Part shown: positions 18,054 through 27,199 of the stretch, one piece after another
Layout: every line of letters starts with the position of its first letter
How positions within the stretch are numbered: the stretch's first letter is position 1
Origin: Bacillota bacterium
GTDB taxonomy: Bacteria > Bacillota > UBA4882 > UBA8346
Length of the DNA stretch: 64,000 nucleotides
Direction of reading: 5' to 3'
Assembly: GCA_023435565.1 (NCBI GenBank)
Contig: JAEYRN010000017.1
Coordinates: 62,001 to 126,000 of the forward strand
Translations under genes and position numbers: made by a program
Notes under the pieces: model-generated
Told to the model about the DNA's origin: nothing
The model's database searches: none
What the model saw: the letters and a program-made list of their open reading frames with translations, nothing else

Positions 18054-19649
18054 TTACCCTTTCCCCGGATCCGGAGATTCCGGAGCCAGACCAGCCGATT
18101 GCCGGAGGGAATCTCGCGGTTCCAGTGACTTTGGCCTTGTAAACAACATCCAGAATGGGGCTCGGAATACCGTATCTTTTAAATCGGTCAATCCCCACGG
18201 CGCTAACGGCGATAAATATGGCGTTCCAAACGAACTCAAAGACGCCAGATGGATCAAGATTAACAACAATCCATAGACAATTCCGTACAACCCGAAAATT
18301 CCCGCTAACATAACAAACCCTAGCCGAATCAAAGTGACTGACTCCACTTGAAAAGGGATAACAAAGGATGAAATAGCTGTAAGAGCGACGACAATGACTA
18401 CCGGCGCTCCGACAATCCCGGCATTCACAGCGGTATCCCCGATGACCAATGCCCCGACAATATTGACCGCTGAACCCACCGGACGGGGTAGCCTGATTCC
18501 GGCTTCCCGTAGAATCTCGAAGATAATTCCCATGATTAGCACTTCAAAAGCGGCTGGAAACGGAATCCCTTCTTCCGCCGCCGCCATACTGATTAACAGC
18601 GGCGTTGGGATCATTTCCTGGTGAAAGGTAGTTAGAGCCACATATAAGGCGGGCATGATAATCGTCAGCATAAAAGCAAGAAAACGAACCCAGCGGAGGG
18701 TAGTGGCAAAAATCCAGCGGAAGTTATAATCATCAGCGGTTTGAAAGCTCTCAAAAAATAACATCGGTACGGTATTAACCACCGGAGTGCCGTCAATCAT
18801 GACTGCGACTCTTCCTTCAAGAATTCGGGCCGCCGCTATCTCCGGACGTTCGGTATAGTTCACAGTAGGAAAAAGCGAAAAAGGGGCATCCTCAATATAT
18901 TGTTCCAGAATACCGGCGTCAAGGACCGCATCCGTGTCAATACGCCTGATACGGCGACGTACTTCCTTCAGTAATTCTTCATTCACCAGTCCCCGGATAT
19001 AAGCGAGGGAAATATTGGTTTTACTTTTACGACCCACCATCATCCCTTCAAAAGTCAAATTAGGATGTCCTACTTTACGTCGTAACAAAGCGGTGTTGGT
19101 GCGAATATTCTCAATAAAACCTTCCCTGGCGCCTTTAATAGTAACCTCGGTATCGGGTTCTTGAACACTCCGACGTTCCCATCCTTTGGAGCTGATTTGC
19201 AATCCTTCGGCAAGACCCTCGGTTAACAGCACTGTATCTCCTGCTAATACCGCGCTTAAAACCTCATCAAAAGTGTAATTATGCGCTAAGCTGTTTACTG
19301 TTAGCAGATGATTTTCAATCCAGCTAATAGTCCTTGGCGGATTCTGGATTTCATTTTTTATGCGCAAGGCATCAACCATCAAGGGTCGTAAGATATGATC
19401 TTCAATAATATTTGTGTTCACCAGGCCGTCGATAAAGACAATAGCCGCTTCCCAGGCTTTGTTACTAACGTTAATGGTAAACTTACGGATTTTTAAATCC
19501 GGACTTTCGGCCAATAGCTCACTAATTTTGTTTAAATTCCGTCTGAGGTTAGTGGTTAACGAGTCTTCCGCCGGACAAAGAGGATGACTCGCGACTTTTG
19601 TTTTATTGAGCAGGAAAGATTGCATTTTTTTTATTAGCCATCGAAACAT
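18054..19649 (-). CDS. gerA: Spore germination receptor A subunit (GerAA family)
   Basis: A 531-residue protein. The soluble N-terminal half has the GerAA motifs (AVLAGDTVLL, RSVQEPDTEVTIKGAREGF, RVAVMIDGTPVVNTVPMLF) and the C-terminal half about five membrane segments (for example FEVLIMGIIFEILREAGIRL). AAAGGA precedes the ATG. It begins the gerA-gerC-gerD-gerB operon, an order with C second rather than the A-B-C of Bacillus subtilis gerA. Confidence 0.95.
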   Translation of the reverse strand: MFRWLIKKMQSFLLNKTKVASHPLCPAEDSLTTNLRRNLNKISELLAESPDLKIRKFTINVSNKAWEAAIVFIDGLVNTNIIEDHILRPLMVDALRIKNEIQNPPRTISWIENHLLTVNSLAHNYTFDEVLSAVLAGDTVLLTEGLAEGLQISSKGWERRSVQEPDTEVTIKGAREGFIENIRTNTALLRRKVGHPNLTFEGMMVGRKSKTNISLAYIRGLVNEELLKEVRRRIRRIDTDAVLDAGILEQYIEDAPFSLFPTVNYTERPEIAAARILEGRVAVMIDGTPVVNTVPMLFFESFQTADDYNFRWIFATTLRWVRFLAFMLTIIMPALYVALTTFHQEMIPTPLLISMAAAEEGIPFPAAFEVLIMGIIFEILREAGIRLPRPVGSAVNIVGALVIGDTAVNAGIVGAPVVIVVALTAISSFVIPFQVESVTLIRLGFVMLAGIFGLYGIVYGLLLILIHLASLSSFGTPYLSPLAPWGLTDLKDTVFRAPFWMLFTRPKSLEPRDSLRQSAGLAPESPDPGKG

Positions 19650-19745
19650 TGGTTATTCCTTTAAAAGAGTGTTCTAAAGATTATTATTGCTAATTAATCC
19701 AAAAATATCCTGATCGTCAAGGAAACTAAGTAAAAACAAATAAAT

Positions 19746-19784
19746 AAGGGGCTGTCCCATAAAATTATGGACACAACCCCTTTT
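19746..19784 (-). terminator. Intrinsic terminator of the arsR operon
   Basis: On the minus strand AAGGGG-TTGTGTCCAT pairs with ATGGGACA-CCCCTT and is followed by ATTTATTTG. The GGGGCTGTCC form recurs at 23591-23648. Confidence 0.7.
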
Positions 19785-19830
19785 CTAAAATAAAAAGGAG
19801 CATTTACCAGGAATGCCCCAATTAAACATC

Positions 19831-20109
19831 TTAACAGCAACAACCACCGTTGCAACCGCACGGCGTATCACTTTGTTCACCTTGCAAATATTTCTTAATC
19901 TCTTCTTTGTTCGGCACCCGGCCGGAAAATTTGACTTTACCATCCACCACCAAAGCCGGTGTTGACATGACGCCGTAAGATAACATCTCTTGAATATCGG
20001 ATACTTTCTGAACCGGATCCGTAATCCCCAATTCCTTAACAGCCTCTACTACTAATTTCTCTAACTTATTGCAATTTGCGCATCCCGGACCCAATACCTT
20101 GATTTCCAT
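19831..20109 (-). CDS. Small thioredoxin/glutaredoxin-like protein
   Basis: A 92-residue protein. The ATG at 20109 is chosen for GGAGAGG upstream and the family start MEIKVLGPGCANCNKL. CANC is the redox pair and STPALVVDGKV carries the cis-proline. This TM0996/MTH895-type small thioredoxin is often encoded beside DUF318 permeases and ArsR regulators. The tail GCNGGCCC adds a Cys-rich end that could bind metal. It closes the operon, 26 bases after the permease gene. Confidence 0.9.
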   Translation of the reverse strand: MEIKVLGPGCANCNKLEKLVVEAVKELGITDPVQKVSDIQEMLSYGVMSTPALVVDGKVKFSGRVPNKEEIKKYLQGEQSDTPCGCNGGCCC

Positions 20110-20135
20110 GTTTGACCTCTCCTTTGTTTTTATTC

Positions 20136-21152
20136 TTAGATAAACCAAAATCCAAAAGCGTTAAATACATATCCCATAATAATTATTCCAACGGTAACAA
20201 TTGCGCCAAATATAGCTAACAATTTAGTTTTAACTATCTTCTTAAGCAAAATCATCGACGGTAAGGATAATGCGGTCACCGCCATCATAAATGCCAATAC
20301 GGTTCCAATTCCCACGCCTTTAGTAACGAGTGCTTCCGCGATAGGCAATGTTCCAAAGATGTCGGCATACATCGGGATACCAACCAAAGTGGCAATCAGT
20401 ACCGAAAAAGCATTCTGTTTCCCTAAGATGGCTGCTATAATACTTTCGGGTATCCAATTATGAATTGCAGCCCCTATTCCAACCCCAACAAGAATATATG
20501 CCCAAACCTTGTGAATAATCTGCACTACTTGTTCCTTGGCGAAGGAAAGGCGATCATTACGGGTCATTTCCGGACCATTGGAATCAGTTATCCGTTGATC
20601 GAAGACAAACGGCTCCACATACTTCTCCAATTTCAATTTACTAATAAAAGTTCCACCGATAACCGCCAAGACGATTCCAACCACTACATAGGCAATGGCT
20701 ATCTTCCAATTAAAGATACCGGCGAGTAATAGAACCGAAGCCAAATCGACTAACGGAGAGGAAATGAGAAATGAAAAAGTAACACCGATGGGTAATCCGG
20801 CGCTGGTAAATCCAACAAAAAGCGGTATGGACGAACATGAGCAAAAAGGAGTTACTGTCCCCATCAATGCTCCAACAATATTAGCGCTAACGCCATTAAA
20901 ACGTCCTAAAATCTTCCGTGTCCGCTCAGGCGGAAAATAACTTTGAATATAGGAAATAGTAAATATCAGTACTGATAGTAGAATAAATATTTTAACCGTA
21001 TCATAAATGAAGAAATGAACACTGCCACCAAACCTGGAACTCATATCAAGACCAATTACTTTCTCAACTAACCATTGAACTAATTGAGAAAGCCACTCCA
21101 TCTTAAGAAATTGATTATTTAGAAATATAAAAACCATTATTAAAAACTTCAC
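20136..21152 (-). CDS. DUF318/ArsP-type permease
   Basis: A 338-residue membrane protein. The open frame reaches 21200 inside arsR, but GTG at 21152 is chosen because AGAGGT lies nine bases upstream and it falls 16 bases after the arsR stop. It has about eight to ten membrane segments and the family motif TPFCSCSSIPLFVGF with two Cys, repeated in part as VGIPMYADIFG. Relatives include ArsP, an exporter of trivalent organoarsenicals, and permeases of unknown cargo. Its arsR neighbour suggests a metalloid role. Confidence 0.88.
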   Translation of the reverse strand: MKFLIMVFIFLNNQFLKMEWLSQLVQWLVEKVIGLDMSSRFGGSVHFFIYDTVKIFILLSVLIFTISYIQSYFPPERTRKILGRFNGVSANIVGALMGTVTPFCSCSSIPLFVGFTSAGLPIGVTFSFLISSPLVDLASVLLLAGIFNWKIAIAYVVVGIVLAVIGGTFISKLKLEKYVEPFVFDQRITDSNGPEMTRNDRLSFAKEQVVQIIHKVWAYILVGVGIGAAIHNWIPESIIAAILGKQNAFSVLIATLVGIPMYADIFGTLPIAEALVTKGVGIGTVLAFMMAVTALSLPSMILLKKIVKTKLLAIFGAIVTVGIIIMGYVFNAFGFWFI

Positions 21153-21168
21153 TTTTATCAGACCTCTT

Positions 21169-21495
21169 TTAGGGTTTAATTTTTTGATAACCTGATTCAC
21201 TGTTTACCAAGCTAGATTTCCCACTGAATAATTGATCCAAAAATTGTTTTAATTCGTTCCCGTTTTCTATATTTAAAGAGTATCTCATCCAAGCCCCATC
21301 CCGGACACCATGGACCAGGCCGCTTTCGGTTAAAACTTTCATGTGATAAGACAGTGTAGGTTGTGTAATATTAAACTCTTCCAGTATCTTGCAAGCACAC
21401 ATCTCACCATTGGAAAGTATCTGAATAATTCTAAGACGGGTCTCGTCAGCCAAAGCTTTAAAAATAAGAACATAATCAGCGTAAGATTTGTTCAC
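21169..21495 (-). CDS. arsR: ArsR-family metalloid-responsive repressor
   Basis: A 108-residue winged-helix protein, GTG start with GAGGTG upstream. LADETRLRIIQIL is the N-terminal ArsR motif, MCACKIL holds the Cys pair used by classical ArsR proteins for As(III), and ITQPTLSYHMKVL is the recognition helix. It leads an operon with a DUF318 permease and a thioredoxin-like protein, and a perfect dyad lies between its promoter and start. Confidence 0.93.
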   Translation of the reverse strand: MNKSYADYVLIFKALADETRLRIIQILSNGEMCACKILEEFNITQPTLSYHMKVLTESGLVHGVRDGAWMRYSLNIENGNELKQFLDQLFSGKSSLVNSESGYQKIKP

Positions 21496-21532
21496 AATAT
21501 CACCTCATCACAAATAGATAATTTTTTATGAC

Positions 21533-21580
21533 ATTGAATACTTTCAATATGATTATATAACCTATATAGAAAGTTATCAA
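21533..21580 (-). promoter_or_regulatory. arsR promoter and operator
   Basis: On the minus strand TTGATA (21575-21580), 17 bases, then TATAAT (21552-21557). Just downstream is the perfect inverted repeat ATTGAA-N4-TTCAAT (21533-21548), placed where a repressor would block initiation. Confidence 0.85.
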
Positions 21581-21677
21581 TGTATTTTTGCTATCATTTG
21601 TATTGATATGCTTTTAAATGAATGGTATAGTCTTTCTTGAACGTTATTGAAGGTTTAATAAGATTGAAAGGGACCCC

Positions 21678-23591
21678 ATGACTATATTATCCGCCGAAAA
21701 AATTACCAAAAATTACGGTGTCAAATCTTTATTCTCCGAGTTAAGTTTCGGTATTGCCGATGGAGATAAAATTGGTCTGATCGGTGTCAACGGCGCCGGT
21801 AAATCAACCTTGTTAAAAATTTTGGCCGGGATTGAAAAAACTGATGGCGGGCAGGTTATTTATGCCAATAATGCCCGGATTGGTTACTTATCACAAAACC
21901 CGTCTTTTAATCCGGAAAGCACCGTTCTCGAGACTGCAATTGAAGGAACATCACCCCTAATGAAACTGGTTCGCGAATATGAGACCGTTTTAATTCAAGC
22001 GGAAAAGCAAGCAGCCGACCCTGAGGTTCAAAAAAGATTGCTTCAACTAGGACAAAAAATGGATGAAATAAATGCCTGGCAAATTGAGAGTGAGGCAAAG
22101 ACGATCTTAACCAAGTTGGGGATCACCGATTTTACTGCTAAAATAGGGTTGCTCTCCGGCGGCCAGCGAAAAAGGGTCGCTTTAGCGGCCGCCTTGATTA
22201 ATCCGGTTCAGTTATTAATTCTCGATGAACCGACTAATCAAATTGATAATCAAATCGTCGATTGGTTGGAACAATACTTAAAAGAACGCAAAGGCGGGCT
22301 GCTTATGGTCACTCATGACCGTTATTTTTTAGATCGAGTAGTTGATCGAATCTTCGAATTAAATAGAGGCAACCTTTATAGTTATGACGGTAATTATAGT
22401 TTGTTTTTAGAAAAAAAAGCGGAACGTGAAGAACTGGAACAATCCGTTGCTGCTAAACGCAAAAACCTATACCGTCAAGAACTAGCTTGGATTCGCCGGG
22501 GAGCCAAGGCTCGTTCAACCAAACAACAAGCTCGAATTGATCGGTTTGAAAAGCTTCAATCCCAAATGACTGAGGACGAAATTAATAAGAATATCGAAAT
22601 TACCGCCGGCTCAACCCGGTTGGGTAAAAAAATCGTGGCTCTACAAAATATTAATAAGCAGTTTGCCGGTAGACCGATTATCGCCAATCTTAATTATGCT
22701 TTTTCACGTAATGATCGTGTCGGAATCATCGGTCCTAATGGAATTGGAAAATCAACATTACTAAATCTTATCGTTGGGAATATCGAGCCGGATCAGGGAC
22801 AAGTTGATGTCGGTCCTACCGTTAAATTTGGTTTTTTCACTCAAGAGCATTTCGAAATAGACGAGAAGCTGCGGGTGATTGATTATATCAAGGAACAAGC
22901 TGAGTTTTTGCCGACTGAAGATGGCGGGACAATTAGCGCCACACAAATGTTGGAGCGGTTCTTATTCCCATCCGGTCTTCAGTATACCCCCATCGCCAAA
23001 CTTTCCGGAGGGGAAAAACGACGCCTTTATTTATTAAGGGTCCTGATGGGCGCTCCGAATGTGTTATTACTTGACGAACCCACCAACGACCTTGATATTC
23101 AAACCTTAAGTGTTTTGGAAGATTATCTTGATGATTTTCCTGGTGTGGTTATTACTGTCTCCCATGATCGGTATTTTTTAGACCGGGTAGTTGGGAAGAT
23201 CCTCGCTTTTGGCTCAAACGGGTCAATCCAACATTTTGTAGGTAATTATAGCGATTATTTGGATTTTCAAAAAAACCAAGTCCAATCCTTCGAATCAATT
23301 GTTTCAAAAAAGAACGAATCGGGCCTAACTAGTAATGGTACTCGTAAAGAACAGCCCATGAAATTGAGTTATAAAGAACAACGTGAATATGACGAAATTG
23401 AAGCTATTATTGCGGGTGTTGAAAGTGAACTGGAGGAAAACCAACGTCAAATAGCTAATGCCGGAAGCGACTATCTCAAACTCCAAGAATTAACGGCCAT
23501 TCGGGAAGAATTGCAAGGACGGTTGGATCAATTGATTGATCGTTGGGCTTATCTCAATGAACGGGTCGAAGAGATTGAAAAAAATAAATAA
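21678..23591 (+). CDS. ABC-F family ATPase, Uup-like
   Basis: A 637-residue protein with two ATPase domains and no membrane segments. Domain one has GVNGAGKST, LSGGQRKR and LILDEPTNQID; domain two has GPNGIGKST, LSGGEKRR and LLLDEPTNDLD. The linker RRGAKARSTKQQARIDR and the C-terminal coiled coil beginning LSYKEQREYDEIEAI match the Uup/YdiF group. ABC-F proteins act on the ribosome, some giving antibiotic resistance and others relieving stalls or joining DNA repair; the coiled-coil tail favours a Uup-like housekeeping role. Confidence 0.92.
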   Translation: MTILSAEKITKNYGVKSLFSELSFGIADGDKIGLIGVNGAGKSTLLKILAGIEKTDGGQVIYANNARIGYLSQNPSFNPESTVLETAIEGTSPLMKLVREYETVLIQAEKQAADPEVQKRLLQLGQKMDEINAWQIESEAKTILTKLGITDFTAKIGLLSGGQRKRVALAAALINPVQLLILDEPTNQIDNQIVDWLEQYLKERKGGLLMVTHDRYFLDRVVDRIFELNRGNLYSYDGNYSLFLEKKAEREELEQSVAAKRKNLYRQELAWIRRGAKARSTKQQARIDRFEKLQSQMTEDEINKNIEITAGSTRLGKKIVALQNINKQFAGRPIIANLNYAFSRNDRVGIIGPNGIGKSTLLNLIVGNIEPDQGQVDVGPTVKFGFFTQEHFEIDEKLRVIDYIKEQAEFLPTEDGGTISATQMLERFLFPSGLQYTPIAKLSGGEKRRLYLLRVLMGAPNVLLLDEPTNDLDIQTLSVLEDYLDDFPGVVITVSHDRYFLDRVVGKILAFGSNGSIQHFVGNYSDYLDFQKNQVQSFESIVSKKNESGLTSNGTRKEQPMKLSYKEQREYDEIEAIIAGVESELEENQRQIANAGSDYLKLQELTAIREELQGRLDQLIDRWAYLNERVEEIEKNK

Positions 23592-23648
23592 AAGGGGCTG
23601 GGTGGACAGAACGGCAAAAAAATCTTATTTTGCGACAACCCCTTTTTT
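23591..23648. terminator. Shared terminator between the ABC-F gene and trpA
   Basis: AAAAGGGG at 23592-23599 pairs with CCCCTTTT at 23637-23644 around a long inner stem-like sequence; T-runs on the plus side and A-runs on the other let it serve both convergent genes. Confidence 0.6.
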
Positions 23649-23670
23649 AATATTAATATCGATTACAGCC

Positions 23671-24450
23671 TCAAATCGCTTCCCGTAACTCTCTTACCAA
23701 AAATTCTACCCTATCCAAGCTGGAACTCTCCGCCACAGCCTTAACAATCGCGCTGCCGACAATCACCCCATCCGCCAATCCTGCAACCAACCCCGCCTGT
23801 TCCGGGGTAGCGATTCCAAAACCGACTGCCACCGGCCGTTCACTGAGACTTTTTACACGTCTGATAAACTCAGGCAATTCTTGTGGAAGGTTATTTCGAA
23901 CCCCAGTTACCCCTTTCAAAGATACTGCATATAAAAATCCAGTGCTGGCTTCAGCCGCGCTTATAATCCTTTCATCCTTGCTTGTGGGAGCCACTAAAAA
24001 ATTTAGCCCTACATCCAACCGAGCAGCAGTTTTCCGAAGCTCAACCGCTGCATCCGGCGGTAGATCGGGGATAATTAGCCCGGCGCAACCGGCGTCTTTA
24101 ATCTCTTCCATGAAACGTTCAAGTCCCCGCTGTAAAATCTGATTATAATATATCATCAAGATTATAGGAGCCTGAAGATTGGAAGCAACCGGTTTAATAG
24201 TTGTTAAAAGTTTGGTCAAGTTACAACCATTCTGAAGCGCCCTTACTCCGGCCGCTTGAATTACGGGCCCGTCAGCCAAAGGATCCGAAAATGGAACTCC
24301 GACCTCTATCAGATCAGCTCCCGATTTCGTTAAAGTCTCCAATAATCGCGGTAAACCGGCCAAATCGGGATCTCCTCCCATAACATAAGGGATAAAAGCT
24401 TTTTTGCCCATTTCCCGTAGTTTTTGAAATTGCAATGCCACTCGGTTCAT
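23671..24450 (-). CDS. trpA: Tryptophan synthase alpha chain
   Basis: A 259-residue TIM barrel. PYVMGGDPDL, LIEVGVPFSDPLADGPVIQAA (catalytic Glu) and DLPPDAA (catalytic Asp) are in place. It splits indole-glycerol phosphate to indole, which passes to TrpB. The ATG overlaps the trpB stop by four bases, so the two are translationally coupled. Last gene of the operon. Confidence 0.98.
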   Translation of the reverse strand: MNRVALQFQKLREMGKKAFIPYVMGGDPDLAGLPRLLETLTKSGADLIEVGVPFSDPLADGPVIQAAGVRALQNGCNLTKLLTTIKPVASNLQAPIILMIYYNQILQRGLERFMEEIKDAGCAGLIIPDLPPDAAVELRKTAARLDVGLNFLVAPTSKDERIISAAEASTGFLYAVSLKGVTGVRNNLPQELPEFIRRVKSLSERPVAVGFGIATPEQAGLVAGLADGVIVGSAIVKAVAESSSLDRVEFLVRELREAI

Positions 24451-25634
24451 AGTTTCACCCCCATAACCTCTGCCGCGGTATAGATATCTTTATCCCCCCG
24501 TCCGGAGAGGTTAATTACCATTATTTCATCTTTTCCCAGTTTTCGGGCGATCTTCATTCCCTCGGCGACCGCATGAGAACTTTCCAATGCCGGAATAATT
24601 CCTTCGGTCAATGTCAAATATTCAAAGGCCTCAAGTGCCTCCCGGTCATTAATGGCTCGGTAATCAACCCTGCCACTATCTTTTAAATAGCTATGTTCGG
24701 GACCTACTCCCGGATAATCTAGTCCGGCGGAGATTGAATAGGCCTCGATTACCTGTCCATCCAAATCTGAAAGCAAATAGCTTTTAGCGCCATGTAGGAC
24801 TCCCGGCTTCCCCCGTCCCAAAGAAGCCGCATGATGTTCGGTGTCAATACCCTTACCCGAGGCTTCAACCCCGACCAATTTAACGCTTGATTCCGGGATA
24901 AACTCATGGAATATTCCCATGGCGTTACTGCCGCCACCTACACAAGCCACTACATAATCGGGAAGCCTGCCCTCAAGTTCTTTCAACTGCAGTCTGGTTT
25001 CTCGGCCAATAATCGCCTGAAAATCACGGACCATACCCGGATAAGGATGGGGTCCTACTACCGAGCCGATCAGATAATAGGTGTCGTCCACATTGGTAAC
25101 CCAGTCACGAATCGCCTCGTTGGTAGCATCCTTCAAAGTCCTGCTTCCCGAAGTTACCGGCCGGACCTCTGCCCCCAGCAGTTTCATGCGAAACACATTC
25201 AATGCCTGCCGGGCGATATCGACCTCTCCCATATAAACCACACATTTTAATCCGAATTTAGCGGCCACAGTCGCAGTCGCCACTCCATGTTGACCGGCTC
25301 CGGTTTCAGCGATAATCCGGGTTTTACCCATCCGCCGCGCCAACAAAATTTGGCCTAAAGCGTTATTAATCTTATGTGCGCCGGTATGGTTAAGATCTTC
25401 CCGTTTAAAATAAACCTTGCCTTTGCCAAGTTCTTGGCTGAAACGTTCGGCGTAATATAAGGAAGTAGGCCGCCCCGAATAGTAACGGTATAAGTAATCT
25501 AGTTCCTTATTAAACTCCGGATCTTGGGAATATTTTTGATAAGCCGTTTCTAATTCATCCAAAGCCGCCATCAAGGTCTCGGGCACAAACCTGCCGCCAT
25601 ATTCTCCAAAATACCATTCTGTATAGTTTGACAT
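24447..25634 (-). CDS. trpB: Tryptophan synthase beta chain
   Basis: A 395-residue PLP enzyme. The ATG at 25634 (MSNYTEWYFGEYGGRFVPE) is preferred over one three codons earlier, with GAGGTG at good spacing. The PLP Lys lies in NHTGAHKINNALGQ, and the phosphate loop is GGGSNAMG. This is the short TrpB1 type that pairs with TrpA. A 103-base gap separates it from trpF; it contains two small hairpins (AGAGCA/TGCTCT and GGCTAA/TTAGCC) but no U-run. Confidence 0.98.
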   Translation of the reverse strand: MSNYTEWYFGEYGGRFVPETLMAALDELETAYQKYSQDPEFNKELDYLYRYYSGRPTSLYYAERFSQELGKGKVYFKREDLNHTGAHKINNALGQILLARRMGKTRIIAETGAGQHGVATATVAAKFGLKCVVYMGEVDIARQALNVFRMKLLGAEVRPVTSGSRTLKDATNEAIRDWVTNVDDTYYLIGSVVGPHPYPGMVRDFQAIIGRETRLQLKELEGRLPDYVVACVGGGSNAMGIFHEFIPESSVKLVGVEASGKGIDTEHHAASLGRGKPGVLHGAKSYLLSDLDGQVIEAYSISAGLDYPGVGPEHSYLKDSGRVDYRAINDREALEAFEYLTLTEGIIPALESSHAVAEGMKIARKLGKDEIMVINLSGRGDKDIYTAAEVMGVKL

Positions 25635-25737
25635 TTGAAACACCTCTTTATTTAGTAGCCAGAATACAGGAACCAGGCTAAGGTTTTTATTGTTAGCCTA
25701 AGAGCAAGAGAGGGGTCTACGCCCGAATTTCCTGCTC

Positions 25738-26349
25738 TCAAATTCCTCTGATTTTTTCCATTAACATCTCAATCTTAGTCGAATCTTTCAAGCCGGGCTC
25801 GCGTTCCACCCCGCTTGATAGGTCTACCCCATCGGGCTGGACGGTCCGAATTGCTGTTTCAATATTATCGGGATTTAAACCCCCGGCTAAAATTAACGGG
25901 AAACCCAAACTTCGATACTCTTCAGCTAGTTTCCAATCAAACGTCTTACCGGTCCCACCGTTGGACCCGGCTGAATAAGAATCAACCAAAACTCCCCGGA
26001 TTGCCGCTCCTCGCCAGACAAGGTCGGGACTGTCCTTACCGGCCCCAAATCCCTTAATCACACGTCCCTCCAAAATCTCACAGTCACTTGGGGTTTCATT
26101 TCCATGTAACTGAGCCAGATCCAAACAACAATCCTTCATAACCTCCCTAATCCGGTAAGGGTCGTCATCAACGAAAACCCCAACCTTAATGGTTAAAGGC
26201 GAAAGCTGTTTCGTGATCTGATAAACCTGATCCACTGTCACCCGGCGTTTCGATTCGGCAAAAATAAATCCCAGGGCTGTGACTCCATGTTTTTGACAAA
26301 ATAAAGCATCTTCCACATTAGTGATACCGCATATTTTAACTGGAACCAT
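25738..26349 (-). CDS. trpF: Phosphoribosylanthranilate isomerase
   Basis: A 203-residue TIM barrel with the TrpF start VKICGITNVEDA (catalytic Cys), LAQLHGNE and LAGGLNPDN. It isomerises phosphoribosyl-anthranilate. Its ATG overlaps the trpC stop in a TAATG. Confidence 0.97.
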   Translation of the reverse strand: MVPVKICGITNVEDALFCQKHGVTALGFIFAESKRRVTVDQVYQITKQLSPLTIKVGVFVDDDPYRIREVMKDCCLDLAQLHGNETPSDCEILEGRVIKGFGAGKDSPDLVWRGAAIRGVLVDSYSAGSNGGTGKTFDWKLAEEYRSLGFPLILAGGLNPDNIETAIRTVQPDGVDLSSGVEREPGLKDSTKIEMLMEKIRGI

Positions 26350-27128
26350 TATCCCCCTCCCATCAATTCCCGGATTTTTGCCCCCGGATCAGCGGCGGTA
26401 ACAATTGATTCTCCTACTAATACAGCATCCACACCCGCCCGGTACAGGCGTTCAATATCGCGGTTATTATAAATACCGCTCTCCGAAACCACTATTTTGT
26501 CTTCGGGAATCGACTCTATTAATTGAAAGGTTGTTTCCAGGTCAACTATGAACGTTTTTAAATTACGGTTGTTAATCCCGATCAGTTCCGCTTCGGCCCC
26601 TAGGGCGCTAGTCAATTCCAACAAATTATGGACCTCAACCAAAGGGGTCAATCCAAGAGCAAGAGCTTCTTTAATAAAATTGGCAAGCTCCAATTCAGTA
26701 AGTGCAGCCGCAATCAACAACACAGCATCCGCCCCAAAAACTCTAGCTTCATACAATTGATAACTATCAATAATAAAATCTTTACGGAGTATCGGAACGT
26801 TCCTTGTCTCCGATTTAACCGACTTTAAATAATCCAACGACCCCTGAAAGAATTTGTTATCCGTTAAGACCGAAATCGCAGCCGCGCCGGAAGCTTCATA
26901 AATTTGGGCCAATTTAACCGGTTTCAAGTCAGGACAAAGCAATCCCTTTGAAGGGGAGGCTTTTTTTATCTCGGCGATTAGCTTAATCTTATTCCCGGTT
27001 AAGCTTTGCTTAAAAGGCCTGGTTTGGGGAATATTTTTTAACTTTTGTTCCAACTGGGAAATTGGTGTTTGCTCTTTTCTGATTGCGACTTCGGCATATT
27101 TATATTGTAGAATCTCTTCTAAAAACAT
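26349..27128 (-). CDS. trpC: Indole-3-glycerol phosphate synthase
   Basis: A 259-residue TIM barrel. The ATG at 27128 (MFLEEILQYKYAEV) is chosen for AAAGGAG upstream and agreement with the family start; the open frame reaches 27161. Catalytic Lys residues occur in IKKASPSKG and LRKDFI, and VGESIV binds phosphate. Separate from trpF, as is usual in Bacillota. Confidence 0.97.
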   Translation of the reverse strand: MFLEEILQYKYAEVAIRKEQTPISQLEQKLKNIPQTRPFKQSLTGNKIKLIAEIKKASPSKGLLCPDLKPVKLAQIYEASGAAAISVLTDNKFFQGSLDYLKSVKSETRNVPILRKDFIIDSYQLYEARVFGADAVLLIAAALTELELANFIKEALALGLTPLVEVHNLLELTSALGAEAELIGINNRNLKTFIVDLETTFQLIESIPEDKIVVSESGIYNNRDIERLYRAGVDAVLVGESIVTAADPGAKIRELMGGG

Positions 27129-27199
27129 GACGGCTCCTTTTTTCATAGTAGGTTGGTGCAATGCTGACTCCTGACTTCACAACTCCTGACTATTCGCTT

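Noticed and set aside
19746..23648. Composite transposon bounded by GGGGCTGTCC sequences at 19746 and 23591
   Set aside because: Both sites fit terminators, no transposase lies between them and the similarity is short.
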